A DNA stretch of 64,000 nucleotides, from contig CM042084.1 of the NCBI GenBank assembly GCA_023512835.1, forward strand, positions 14,595,403-14,659,402. Reading direction: 5' to 3'. The DNA comes from Taxillus chinensis (lineage: Eukaryota; Streptophyta; Magnoliopsida; Santalales; Loranthaceae). The notes beneath the pieces are model-generated. The model saw nothing but the letters and a program-made list of their open reading frames with translations. It had not been told where the DNA came from and did no database searches. A program made the translations under genes and the position numbers. Of the stretch, positions 34,134 through 46,597 are shown in pieces (position 1 is the stretch's first letter; each line of letters begins with the position of its first letter).

Positions 34134-35046
34134 AATTGAACTTATTTAATAAAAACTAACACTTATAATATATTTGATCAACCCTTATATAGGATGAAAT
34201 AAAGAGTGAATGAAAAATGAACATCGGGTGATTAAAGAAGAAGCTAAAAAGAAACCTCTAATTAGAGAGAGAAAATAAGATAATTCAAAAGATAGAAAAA
34301 GGCAAGAGAAGAAGGCTAGGACAAAGGAAAAGACTTCTTCAGAATCTGACAAGATAATTAAAGATCAAGTTAAAATAACACTTTAAGAAAAAGTTATATA
34401 ACAGTTGTTGAGCTTGCAGATATAAGAAAAAATTAGACTCAAGTCAATTCATGTATGATTTTATTGTGTACAAGTCACACAGGATTTTAGAAGCAATTTT
34501 CAAATTCAACTTGAGTTAAATTTAACAGTGTATTAATTTCCTATAACACTGTAAATTATTTTTCCCAAATCGTCTTAGTATAGATTTCTTGTAACCATTA
34601 GTATAGTTAATTGAACTTATTTAATAAAAATCAACACTTATAATATATTTGATCAACCCTTACATAGGATGAAATAAAGAGTGAATGAAAAATGAACATC
34701 GGGTGATTAAAAAAGAAGCTAAAAAGAAGCCTATAATTAGAGATAAAAAATAGGATAACTCAAAAGATAGAGATATGAGTAAAAAGGCAAGAACAGAGAA
34801 AATAACTTCTTTAAAATCTGATAAGATAATTAAAGATCAAGTTAAAATAACACTTCAAGAAAAAATTATATAACAGTTGTTGAGCATGCAGATATAAGAA
34901 AAAATTAGAGTCAAGTCAATTTACATATGATTTTATTGTGTACAAGTCACACAGGATTTTAGAAGCAATTTTTAAATTTAACTTGAGTTAAATCTAACAG
35001 TATAAATTATTTTTCCCAAATTATCTTTGTAACCATTAGTATAGTT
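34134..35046. repeat. Tandem duplication of about 475 bp
   Basis: Copy 1 is 34134-34608 and copy 2 is 34609-35046. Both begin AATTGAACTTATTTAAT and hold GAACATCGGGTGATTAAA and GTACAAGTCACACAGGATT at the same offsets. Copy 2 is about 37 bp shorter owing to deletions near its 3' end. Some A-rich stretches resemble lysine-rich coding sequence, but no open frame is kept. Confidence 0.88.
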
Positions 35047-35269
35047 AATTGACATCAATACCGTTTTCTCTTTAATTATTCCTCTTTAAAAAAAATTAAT
35101 ATGTAAGAATGGTATATTGGTAATATAGTGGGCTAGTCATTGGTAGAATCGGAAATAAACCCTCATATACCATGTGAATTCGGGGTGATTCATTCCCGTC
35201 AATCGATGCCGGACGTGCGGTCGAGATTGGAGTGCATCTTTTTTTTTTTTTTTTTTTTTTATAAAATAT

Positions 35270-36652
35270 ATTAGCCTCGGTCCTATTTTCCTTCTCCTCG
35301 CAGTGCCACGTTCCCTCAAATCTTCCTGCCTCGCCAGTGCGGAGACGGCTTCGAAGCAAGAACAATTCATATAGCAGGTACGTCCTCCTTGATCTGTTGG
35401 GATTTCTTTTCTATAGAACGATTGTTGTCTAGTTATGTTCATAATTATCAAATGGTACCAGACGAGTTTTTTTTGTATGTGTTCTACGGTGACTTCCGAT
35501 ACTGGTCGTTAGTTAGCCATACATTGTCAAATGTAGTCCTCTCTATAGTTATGGGTTCAAATTTAATCATTCCCTCTGTTGTGTGTTCTCAGGCCCTTCT
35601 TTTTCGTTATAATGGATAATCCTTCAGTGTGTTATAGAGGTTGATTGATGTTTGTTTTAACTGTTCATGCTCTTATGTGTTTTTAGGCTTCCTTGTTTAT
35701 ATTTAGTTATTTACTGTTTTTGTTTTTGCTGTTCTTTTATTTTGGTTGTGTTTTTGAAGAATTGTTTGGAGCAATGTCATAAGAATGTTTTTTCCCCCGA
35801 GAAAAACTTATAAGTAAACCTTAATATTTTGTCTGTTACAACCAAACAAAAATGTTTTAATAAAGAATGATTAATCTTTTCCTAAAATTATACCGAATCA
35901 TACCAACAAAAAAGTAATGTAGGGGAAAGATTTATTATGAGTATGTAAATTCTGTAACATTCTTCGACTCAGTTACCTGCATAATGCTATTATGCCACCT
36001 TGTGAGAAGAAAAGAAAATTAAAGTCCCCTCTTGGCAAAAGGGCCAGTAAAATGATTTTACTTATCCTATTCCCTTGTAAAAGATGGGCTCATAATTGCT
36101 GGTTAAGTTGGGGACAATTTGTGTCAAACAGTTATCAATTCAAAATAAGAGGTGTTCCGTGGTTCTGTAATTTTATAGCTATTTCCTTTTTGGTATAAGC
36201 TTAAAGTAGCAATGGTTTTTTCCCCAGTTAAAATAAAGGCAGAATATAGTGGACTACACCAAATCTATAAAGCAGAATCTCAGTTAAGACTCTCGAATGA
36301 CAATTTTTTCATAACCTTGGAAAATTATGGTTTTGCCAGAGAAGGTCTTGTGCAGCCCAATGATGTGTGTTCTTCATATAGTCGTTTGTGTATATTGTTG
36401 GAAAATTAATGTATGAAACCTACCATTACTATGTGACCCTATAGTTGGAGCAAACTACATGCTAAATAAGTAAAAATCAAACAGAAAGAACTAAATACCT
36501 GCCCTCACAAGTAGCATGCTTATAAATATATATTGTTTTGAAGGGAGGCACATTTTATCTTTCTTGTTCACTTGGTCAAATTGGTTTATTTTTGTGCCAA
36601 AACATTTATGTTTACAATTTATTTATTTATTAATTTTTGCAGATATTTCTAA
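35270..36652 (+). promoter_or_regulatory. Probable 5' UTR exon and first intron of the ankyrin/TPR gene
   Basis: A GC-richer stretch, 35275-35378, ends in CAG|GTACGT, a strong donor. The coding first exon begins after TTTGCAG at 36643. The stretch follows a T run at 35240-35261. This arrangement is inferred from composition and splice signals only. Confidence 0.45.
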
Positions 36653-39600
36653 ATGGATCTTGATATATGTAGTGATGAAGTTCTTGGAAAGCAAGACATG
36701 CTGGTAGGCTTGATTTTATTTTGTTTTATGTAGTTTAACAAGTAACAACCAAACTTTCTTGAAGACATAAATGCTAGGAAGCCTTTTTATTTATTTAATC
36801 TTCTTTTGAATTTAATTAGCTTCTTTTACATTATGTAGATATTGGACCAGAAGGGTTTTGTTGGATTTATAATATTTTTGTGAGAAACCCAAACGATTTC
36901 TATTGTGGTTTGACTAGCCAGTAGCATCAACATTGTATTTTGTTTTGGATACATTTGTGACATAGATTATGCTCATTGTTGTAGTTTCTTGTTGCAAATA
37001 TCTGGTCTTTGAATTTCCCCCATGCTTAAAGTGTTTTTAAACTTCCTTTTCTTTTTTAATTTTTCCCTATGATGCCAGAAAATCTATGCGGAGATCAAAG
37101 AGTTAATTGAACAGAAAAAGGCCCTTCCTCCCTTTCAGAAAATCATGGCGCCAATTTACAAACATTACAATATTCCTAAACCTCCGAAACCTGAAATCGC
37201 TGGTTAGTACTAAATGATTTATAGAGATTGTGTATCATATGATTAGGATATGATATGTGTACGTGAACGTAATTGTAAGTTCTACCATTATGATGTTGGT
37301 TGGTTATATTGCCATGGATTAGTTTACGAGTTTTTATTGCATGGTAATTGTAGTTGAACTGACTGTTTGTAGTTTTCAAGTCTTACTATAGTAGAGTTAG
37401 TAGGTTTGATGTGTTTGGGTTTGTGAGTAAATGTATGGATTTATTTGTGGGTACTTTGGGCTAAATTGAGAAAAGGAAAGATCAAAATCGCTTATTATCA
37501 AATGAGAGTGAGTGATATGAGCAAGTAGGTTTTGTCACATGCAAAGCTTTTTTTTTTTTTTTTTTAACATCCCACGTAGGCGGCCTTGCTGTGTTTTGAA
37601 CACCTATGCTGCTGGGGTTCATGCGCGCTACTTGCTACTAAGCTGTACTGTGGGCATGCAAAGTTCACAAGGAAGAATTTAAAATTGGCAAAGCCGGTGT
37701 ACTGAACTCCCATGAGTGGTGGGGTCCGGAAAGGAGTCGGGCTACATGGGCGAATATGGATGCATCCTTACCTTACAATTAATTTTAATTGCAAGAGGCT
37801 TGCCCGCAACTTGAACCCGTGACCTCTTAGTTACGAGGCAATTACTCTACTGGTGCACCAAGGTTCACTCTTTCATAAGGAAGAATTTAAATAGGAAAAT
37901 ATTTTTGGTCTCCGTTTAAAGCCTGGTCTATTATTATTATTTCTAATATTATTATTAGTGTTGTTTGTTTTTTTCTAGAATTTCTTTAACCAATATGTTT
38001 ATCAATGCTTTTTTTTGTTGTTGGAAGTGTGACAAGTTTTAAAATGTGGAAGACACTTCAAAACAACAATTTTAATAGTTTGATGTCTTCTTTGAACATG
38101 TTTTACCATAGTGAAATGTGTTTTTTATGTACGAACTTGAAATCATAAGAAAACAATAGTAATGCTCTTGCATAGTCCATTAGTTTCATTACAAATTTAT
38201 TTAAATTTACATTGTAATATCTCGGTAATCATTTGTTAATGGTAAACAAATATGCTTTTTTGGGAATCCAAATTAATTTTGGTAAAGTTAATATCTTTAG
38301 AGGTCCAATGAATAGAGTTCAAACAAAGGGTAGCTTTGATTTATTCAATCAAAGACATCGAAGGTGGTTTGGGAACACGTGATGTGGATAAATGTATGCA
38401 CTGTTTAGGAGTGAGATTTTTAGTTATTGAAATTTTAAGAAGGCTAAAGATAGATCATTGGATAGGCTTATAAAATATGCTTAGTTTTTTTATATTTTAT
38501 TTTTATAAGGAGGTATGTGTTTAAATAATGCTACTTATAAGTCATCTATAGGTAAGAGAAAATGTTTGGATAGTAAATACCTTATAATATACATGCAAAA
38601 AGTATAAATCTTAAGTTTATAATACTTTTAAGAGTATAATAGGCTTTTTTTGGTCAAGACAGACTTATAAGAATAAATTAAAAATTAATTATAAGCTTCT
38701 TCAAGAAATGTTCAATTTTTATTGACCCATGCAAAATAGTTTCCAAAAGTTGTGTGGCTGTGGCAATTAGAAGTAGTTTTACTCTATATCTTTGATTGCT
38801 TAAGCTCTAGAAGTTAATAACAATAAAGTGGAAGAGGATATATTTGAAAATAAAAGAACAGACCGAAACCATAAAAAATTGCAGGTGCATTTTACTAGTA
38901 AAGATAAGTATGGAGGAGAGTGCTTATGCTTATAAATAGAAATGTCCTTATAACAAATAAGCGTAAGCATGTAGAAAAAAATGCTTATGACCTATAAAGA
39001 GGTTTGATTGGCTTGTAAGTGTAACCAAACCTAAGTTTTTTTTTGTTTTTGCAATCACTTTTTATTTACAGTTACGGTGCCTGTTTCTCTGTGTTTTCAT
39101 TTTGTTTTGTTTTGATTTTGAAGGAATAGGCTATAGCATTGCTGACGATATATTTTCTGTTGCTACATTTGGAGATCTGAAATTCGTCAAGTGTGAGTAA
39201 ACACTCAATTCCTGAACCTTTTGTTTTTCTTTGTGTTTTATGTTCTTCTGACTCTTTGAATGAATCATCTAGATTTCGTAGGCAAGTTTGGTGCCAACAA
39301 AATCTCTAACCTAAAAACCATAAATGGGTTGTCGATTCTTCACATTGCTGCTCGACAAGGACAAGATGAGATTTGCCGTTATTTGGTTTTGGACTGTAGA
39401 TTTGATGTCAACATGAAAGACATTCAAGGTCTCAATTTGTTCCTTGCTCGTCTATGTCATAGTGGTTTACTCCTTCACTCATCTTTTTGAAGGCATTTTT
39501 GGGGTTCATTTCACATGATTTTGGAGTTAATAATACATTATTTATAATCTTCCATTACAAAAGTCAAGATACCCATAAAGTTAATAATACATCTAGCAGG

Positions 39601-42600
39601 TAGTTGCTATAACTAACAAAACCAATGATAAAAAGTAAAGTCACTAAAATCACTTTAATGAACTTTCAACCATTAGACATGGGTTGCCTTTGTGTTGGGA
39701 AAAAGGAATAGGAGTTTTCTGTGTATTCGTAAGAGGGCATAATATTTCGGGTGATAATGTATAATATTGAGCAAAATGTGTCTGGAAATTACCGTTTAGA
39801 CAATCTAATTTTTCTTCTTGTCTTATTGAATCAATTTTGAATAATTTTCAACCTTTTTATGACCGAAGAAATGCCCCTAGTTTTGGTTATTGATAGATGT
39901 AACATATGACCTTTGTATGCATTGTTTGAATGTGTTCATTTACTATTATTAACATTGAGGCTCTAATCTCTAGCATGGGTCTAATTTCACGTGATTATGG
40001 TGCTCGTCTCAACCTATTGAATTTTCTTTGTTGATTATATAGAAATGTAAAATTTTCACTGTCTTCGCCTCTCACCAATTAAGTTCTTGCAGGAAAAACT
40101 CCATTGCACCATGCTGTTATTGGAGAGCACCCGGAAACTGCTGTGCGTCGTGAAAAATATAGATCTCGCATTATGATGGAGGAACTGCCAGGTTTCAAAA
40201 AAACTCCTTTCTCATGTGTCCAAACAAGTCCTTAAGTCGTAGGAGTGATGACCTAATACTTCGTCATAAATTAGTTGTTCTGCAAGTGGATGATCTAGCA
40301 TAGCTTTGTAGTTATTTTATATAAAGTCCAATTGCAATGGATTTTTCCGTGAGTAAATATATTTTAATTTTGATTTTAGTTTGTTTTCATTTTTAAATAT
40401 TAAAGTTCAATACAAATTTATCATTATATCTATATCTCTATGTTCAATATTGCAGTAGAAGTTTTTATATAAATATATAAATATATATTAGAAGCACCTT
40501 AACTGCCTAGGTGTCGCCTAGGTGATGCTCGCCAAGCCTGAACCCTCAAACTCCTGGGTCATCTTGGTGCTTTGAAAACTATGTGTTGGGTTGATTTTGT
40601 ACATTTGCTTTGGGTGTGAGAGATGGGAAGTTCCTTGCAAGTTAGTGGAAAGAAAGGATGGGAGGTTCCTATGGATTCATGAGGAGACAAAGAATACTTT
40701 TCAATGATAATGTTTAAAACTTAGTAAGAGGCGTCAGGAAAGAATTGGTTGGCAATGATTTTAATGCTGATCTCATAAGTTGCCATTGGAGCTTACATTG
40801 AAAGCAATTTAAATACTATTTTTTTATGCCTCATTGATTTTTTTTTTATTATTATTTTGAGATGTCATTAAGACATGAAATGGCCTGAAGCGATCATTTA
40901 TTGATGGAGCTTGTGATATTTATTGTGGTGATGATTTTCCTGTATTACGATGTCTTTTAAATATAAATGATTAGTTGTGGCTAATTTCACTTTATTATGG
41001 TTTGTTAAGAATTTACCAATAATTTGCTCCTCTGCCTCTAACACAATGGTTTCTTGTAGGTTTCAATTGCATACCAACTATTGGAAATCAAGCAAAAACC
41101 ATCGCATTTCTTATCGAAAATGATGTAGATATTAATGCATTCAGTCTTGCGGATTTTTCTGCCTTGCATTTCGCCGCAGAATTAGGTTTATGCCAAACTC
41201 TTCTTTTTCCTTATGCAGCCAACTAAATAATAATGGAATGATGACTTAAAACTTCCATCATATAGCTGTTAAATGAGTAGAGAGATGATGTGACAGCTAT
41301 GCAAAGTATTTTTAAATGTAGTACAAGTGCATCTTTAGTTTTCTCTAAACATTGTCTTGTTACTTAATTTTTAATGTTCAGAAACGATTGCTTGTAATTC
41401 TTGATTTGAGGGACTTGAATCTTGTTGGGTTGATTGTGCACATTTGGTTGTGTACGACCATTCATCTGGACTTTAAGTTGTCCTCTTTACAAAGAATCCC
41501 GAGCCTATCAAGTGCGATACTTTGTTTCATCCCTCTTTTATTTCTAGGTATATAGTTCTTTCTTTTGCCTTACTATTAAAACCTGCAGCATAATGTATTA
41601 TCATTGATCACATAATCCTTTTCTACCGTCTCAAAACATTACCTACCTTCTACTCAAGGTTCAAAAATACGGAACGCGATGCAGCGAATTTGATCTTTGT
41701 GTAGGTAAGGCGACGCTTCAGACTGTTGAGGCGGGCGCCTCAACCATAAATGATAATTTTTATTAAAAATATATAAAATATATAAAATAAAATTAGCAAA
41801 CTTAATTTTAAAATAATAAATCATACTACAATTATCAAATAAAGTATGTAGTTATTTATCAAACTCAAAAATCTAATAACTTAAATAAATATTCAATATA
41901 GTCATTTCTATATTTTCATATTTCTGATTATTTGCTATTATATAATTATTAAAATTTAAAATAAAACAAATTAAATTAAAATAATTATATACATAATAGT
42001 ACAGCGCACATCTAATCTGAATTTGCTTTATAATTAAATTATAAAGCAATACATATAATTGCTTTTTAACGCTGGAGTCCAGCGGCTAGACGACGACACA
42101 CTGGACGACGACGATGAACGCTGGATCGGCGGCGACGACGGTAGCGACGACGACGGCGGCGGCGGCGACGACGATCGTCAACGATCACGTCAACGATGAC
42201 GGACGTCTCTTCGAGGCGACGATGACAGCGATGTGATGCTGAGCTACGACGACGACGGCGATATGATGCTGAGCTACGACGACGACGGCGATGATGAGAT
42301 GCGACGACGAAGACACGATGAGATAAGGGTAGGTTAGCGACTTACCCTTTTCTGTTTTTTAAATTGACTTTAAAACGCGTCGTCGCGAGTGGTCTGCGAC
42401 GCGGACGCCTCACCACGTCGTACGGGCGAGGCGGCAGAACGGCCCGCCTCAGACCGCCTCATCCGTCTGAGGCGGGCGGCGGCTGATGCGGGTTCCGAGG
42501 CGGCGCCTCCACGCGGTCTGAGGGCGAGGCGGGTGAGGCGGCGCCTCAAGGCGCCGCCTCAGCCCGTATTTTCGAACCATGCTTCTACTTATAGGTGCAT

Positions 42601-45600
42601 TTGAATTTCACCATTGGACTCCCAATTGAATCCATTTATTTTTTTTCCCAGGGAATACTGATATTATTGCGACATTGCTTCTTCATAGTGATTTTGCTTT
42701 GCATCATCCAACAAGTGATTATGGCACACCATTGTGTACTGCTGCATCCTATAACCAGGAAAAAGCCCTTGAACTTTTGATTCGTAATGGAGCCAATGTG
42801 AGCTAGATTTGTTTCTTTATTTATTTTTGTAGATATTGCTGCCAGAATTGCTTTTTAAGCTTGCAAATTGGTGAATAGCTCCATTAATTTTCCATGTGCT
42901 ACTATTGTAGTTTGCCATATAACCAACAAACTTGTCAGTAGCTGAAAATGAGGTTCTGTACTCTCTCTCACATACCGGGAGAAAAAAAGTGTCAAGTGAC
43001 CTTGGGGGTTTACTAAATACATTTCCTGAATGTTTTTGCTTGGTGGGAGCATTTGCATTTGTCATGGGATCATGTTGTTCCATCAGTCCTCAATTTCTAA
43101 GTAGCAAGGTTTATTTGGACACCAATGAATGCCTGCTTATCTATGTTTGTCTTCAATTAGTGGGTTTTCATCGAGCTTTCATGGATTTTTATTTTAAAAA
43201 ATGAATGGTTGTCTTGAATTGTTTTATTGAATGGATGGATTTGCCCTTTTCGTAAACATTTTTTATGTTTCAAGTCATCAAAATTTTATTTTTCAGCCAA
43301 ATATAGTTTCGGATGGTTGTCTTTCGCCGCTATTGCTTGCCATTAAGAACAATCATGAGGAAATCGCCGTGAAGCTGATTCGTGTATGTTACTTGCTCCT
43401 TAATGCTGTCTTGTGTTCTTCTTCTTCCTCTTTCCTTGGTATTTTTGTGAATGTTAATTATCTTTTATGCAAACTAGGAAGGAGCTGATGTAAACTATAC
43501 AGCATTCAGGGTTACACCTTTAGAAGTTGCGATTCAAAGTAGGAGCATGAAAATGTTCACAGCCTTATTGGAAAAGGGTGCCAACACAAATTTCAGAGAT
43601 ATTGTAGGTTTATATTTCTTACTTTGTTATTTCTTTTGGTTTTCCTTCCCACCCACAATTATAGTTCTTGTTACACTAGAAAAAATGCGAGTAGAATTAG
43701 ATGATGTGGGATTGTGTTTATATAGGGTTATATCTAGCCATTATGGGCCATATGGATATTTGGCCTGAGTTACTAACAACCTAATAATAGTAATCTCTAC
43801 ACTCCCTTTGAGTTTATAGGTACGTTTAAGCTTGTTACAAAATTTGTTTTATGACATGTCGCATGAACAATACTTCCTTTCAGTCTCGCATTTGAAATGC
43901 AAGCCTCAATTAAAAGTTCCAACAATTACTTTTTTCTCTTTTCAATGTTCTTTTATATACGGTGGAGTTTTTTTATTTGGGCATGGGACTAGCTGTGTGG
44001 ACATTGGTGGCCATATGAATGTTTTAGGATTGGTTGAAACACTTAAACATCAACAACCAAAAGACAGTGCCATTAAAATTAAGAAAACTTACAAACCCTA
44101 AGTAGGGTTTGAAAAACCTATGAATATTGTTTGCCTGACTTGGTAATATCTTTTATTTTGTTTAATTTTCTTTTGATATTTGTGCTTTGCTCCATTTGAG
44201 CCCGTGCTTAAGTGTTGCCTTACAATGTATAGTTTTTTTTTATAATCGCAGTATGGTTTACTGCCTATAGAATTGGCAGCACTGGAAGGTCACTCCGATA
44301 TGGTTGCTGTACTATTTGATAAAACCTTGCGCATTGAAGGCATTGAAGAATGGAGCGTGTCTGGAGTAATGAACCATTGCCGCTCTGAAGAATTTGAAAC
44401 ACTGGTATTTAGAAGTTTATGTTCTCACAGACTTGTGGAATGTCAGTGATTACTCGCTATATTTTTCAATTTTGCTCGCACTCTTTGGTTGCCAAGCTTG
44501 TAACATTTATTTCCCAAAAATATTTTGTTTAAAACAAACGAAAGTCTGCCTTGCCTTTTCTAATTATATTCCAAGGACTCTGAGGGGTATTGTGGGCTGG
44601 GCTCTAATTTGGAAATCCTAGTTGTTTAGTTAACTTGTCAATTTTGAGAATCAATTCATGTGTGCGGTTTCAACAGTTTAAAATCTGATGGAGAGCATTC
44701 ACATTATTTGTTTTGTTGAACTATGCTTCATGTCCTCTTTTCTTAGTTATATTTGGCTATATATTATTAATAATATTGTTTACAGCTAGATGTGAAGGTA
44801 GATGAGGCACTTTTATATTTTTTATCGGAGGGGGACAAAGCATATAATGCCAAAAAATACATCAGTGCAATGATTTGGTATGAACAGGTACAATTTTTAT
44901 TTTTGAAATGTCTGTGTTTCTCTATAACTGGCATGAAGGTTGGGCAGTAATTTGACTCTCACATGCTTTCATTCAAGACCGTAAAACTATGGGTGTTTCC
45001 CATTGATGGGAGAAGTATATATGTGCATCAAGTGGGAGCTTTCCCTCCATTTTTAGAGTTAGACAAATCACTCACTCCCTTATGGGCATTCATCTAGTAT
45101 TTATGTTTTATTTTTTATTTTCATTATTTTTTTGGATGGTTTCCATTTAAAACAATTATAATTGTTGACATTTTTGATAATATAGGTGTGGTCTATAGAT
45201 GAAGATGATGCAATGTACTTTGCAAGAAAGAGCTTGTGCGTTGTGGGGCTGAAGCTTTTGGAGGATGCCGATAACAATGCACAAAGTAGCACAAAGTTAG
45301 ATTCTAACTGCGCTTTGGGATGGTATGCGACTGGTCTTGTATTGGAGTTACGCGAGGTATATAGCTCTCCATCCCTTTGAGTTGCATGGATGCACGTCTC
45401 CTTTAGACCTTGAATGCTAGTGAAAATTATATTTTTTCCCTTCTAGTTAGATCTGATGGGCAGTGTCATAATTTATTGCAGCTCTTTGAATGGGCAGCTG
45501 AATCCTTTGAAAAAGCTTGTCAATTGGAACCTGACGAAGGAAAGTATCAAGAAGCTTTGAGGTATCATGTTTAGGACCTATTTCAATTATGCCTTTTAGC

Positions 45601-46027
45601 TTATTTAGCCCATAATAAAACTTATTTAGCAGTAGAACTTGAATGTTTGCATGAGTATTTTTGGTCATAAAGATCACTTGAATTGTTGGCTCAATTTTTT
45701 ATTTTTTATTTGTTTTTTTGAGTTCTAAATAAGATGCAATCTGTGGGCAGCATAATTTGGAACGCGTTTAGTTTTTTGTTTGTTATGATATGCCTTGGGG
45801 GATGTTTTTATAAGCGTGGAACATATCTCGTGGACTATAAAATTTCATGAAATGAATCATGAGCTTTTTGTTTGTTCATAAATTTATCCCCATATATAAA
45901 GCAAGTTTATGAGTTGTGATTTTAATTTCATCAAAACTGAAGTTTTTTCTTTGTTTATTATGTTTTTTAATTGTTGTTTTACAGGGTTACTGTAGAGAAT
46001 ATTCTAAGATCATTTGAAGTAATATAG
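36653..46027 (+). CDS. Ankyrin-repeat and TPR protein, 14 coding exons, 510 aa
   Basis: Exons: 36653-36703, 37079-37202, 39124-39192, 39273-39428, 40093-40191, 41060-41185, 42652-42797, 43297-43383, 43478-43603, 44252-44404, 44786-44887, 45186-45356, 45482-45561, 45985-46027. All junctions are GT-AG and keep frame. After an N-terminal segment ending IPKPPKPEIAG, ankyrin repeats run from about residue 70 to 350 (NGLSILHIAARQGQDEICRYLV, GKTPLHHAVIGEHPETA, FSALHFAAEL, YGTPLCTAASYNQEKALELLIRNGAN split over an exon end, EGADVNYT, YGLLPIELAALEGH). About residues 385-500 form a TPR region (LSEGDKAYNAKKYISAMIWYEQ, ALGWYATGLVLELRE, AAESFEKACQLEPDEGKYQEAL). Plant proteins of this layout (Arabidopsis At3g04710 type) are co-chaperone-like. 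Exon 5 reads through VRREKYRSRIMMEELPG, an odd break in its ankyrin repeat. Introns carry two SINEs and a hAT derivative. Confidence 0.88.
37547..37654 (-). mobile_element. Short SINE with a poly(A) tail, 108 bp
   Basis: On the minus strand it ends in about 18 A (plus-strand T run at 37549-37566). CATGCAAAG flanks it at 37538-37546 and 37655-37663. Weak pol III A- and B-box-like strings (TAGTAGCAAGTAG, GGTGTTCAAAACA) are present. It lies in intron 2 of the ankyrin/TPR gene. Confidence 0.7.
37684..37876 (-). mobile_element. Au-type tRNA-derived SINE, 193 bp
   Basis: Minus strand: A-box region CACCAGTAGAGTAATTG, B box GGTCACGGGTTCAAGTT, then GCCTCTTGCA, GTAAGG, CCGGACCCC, GGGAGTTCAGTACACCGG and TTTGCC, the order found in the widespread plant Au SINE. 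The 15-bp target duplication AAGGAAGAATTTAAA is perfect at 37669-37683 and 37877-37891. Confidence 0.88.
41655..42581 (-). mobile_element. Non-autonomous hAT element, 927 bp
   Basis: Its 17-bp ends, CAAGGTTCAAAAATACG (41655-41671) and CGTATTTTCGAACCATG (42565-42581), are identical to those of the hAT at 17449-22570, in reverse orientation. Perfect 8-bp target duplication CTTCTACT at 41647-41654 and 42582-42589. Subterminal DNA is rich in GAGGCG/CGCCTC, and the interior has GACGACGACG-type repeats (42090-42320). No transposase gene. It sits in intron 6 of the ankyrin/TPR gene and makes an Arg-rich open frame that is not a gene. Confidence 0.95.
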
Positions 46028-46480
46028 GAACTTTGGTCTGCACGGAACTATGTCAATGGTTGCCCTGGTATCGTGGGGATTCTGAAACTACGAGGCGATT
46101 CTCTATATTATATTTGTATTTCATATTGCCAAAATATATTATTATATTTTAAAATTAATTTGAAGTTACCTAACAAAGTTGTCAAGCAAATATGTGTGAT
46201 ACTGATGTACTATGCTAAATTTAAATTGGAAAATATGTTGGACCATCATGCTAAATTTCTTATATTTCAAAGGAGATTGGTTCTTTAATTTGGCCTTTGT
46301 GATCATTTTCAACTTTATCTCATAGTTTAATTTTTAATTATGGTGAGTTATGCATAATAGTGTTATGAGGTTTTCATGATTTTTGGGTTGATATTCTAAT
46401 ATTCAATAACATATAACTTGGCATATTATGGTTTAGTCATGTACTGAAATTAATTTTTTCTTCTTTTTACGCGATCTATC

Positions 46481-46596
46481 AAAACTTTGATAGATAATAT
46501 CATAATAGTAACCCAAGAGAATACTGCAACATAATTACAAAACTTTGATAGATAATATCATAATAGTAACCCAAGAGAATACTGCAACATAATTAC
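46481..46596. repeat. Perfect 58-bp tandem duplication
   Basis: 46481-46538 and 46539-46596 are identical, from AAAACTTTGATAGAT to AACATAATTAC. The first copy overlaps the inverted repeat ATCTATCAAA/TTTGATAGAT (46476-46497). The second copy touches the first recognisable base of the truncated Athila element. Confidence 0.95.
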
Positions 46597-46597
46597 C

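Noticed and set aside
42389..42604. Arg/Ala-rich open frame
   Set aside because: It lies wholly in GC-rich subterminal DNA of the non-autonomous hAT element.
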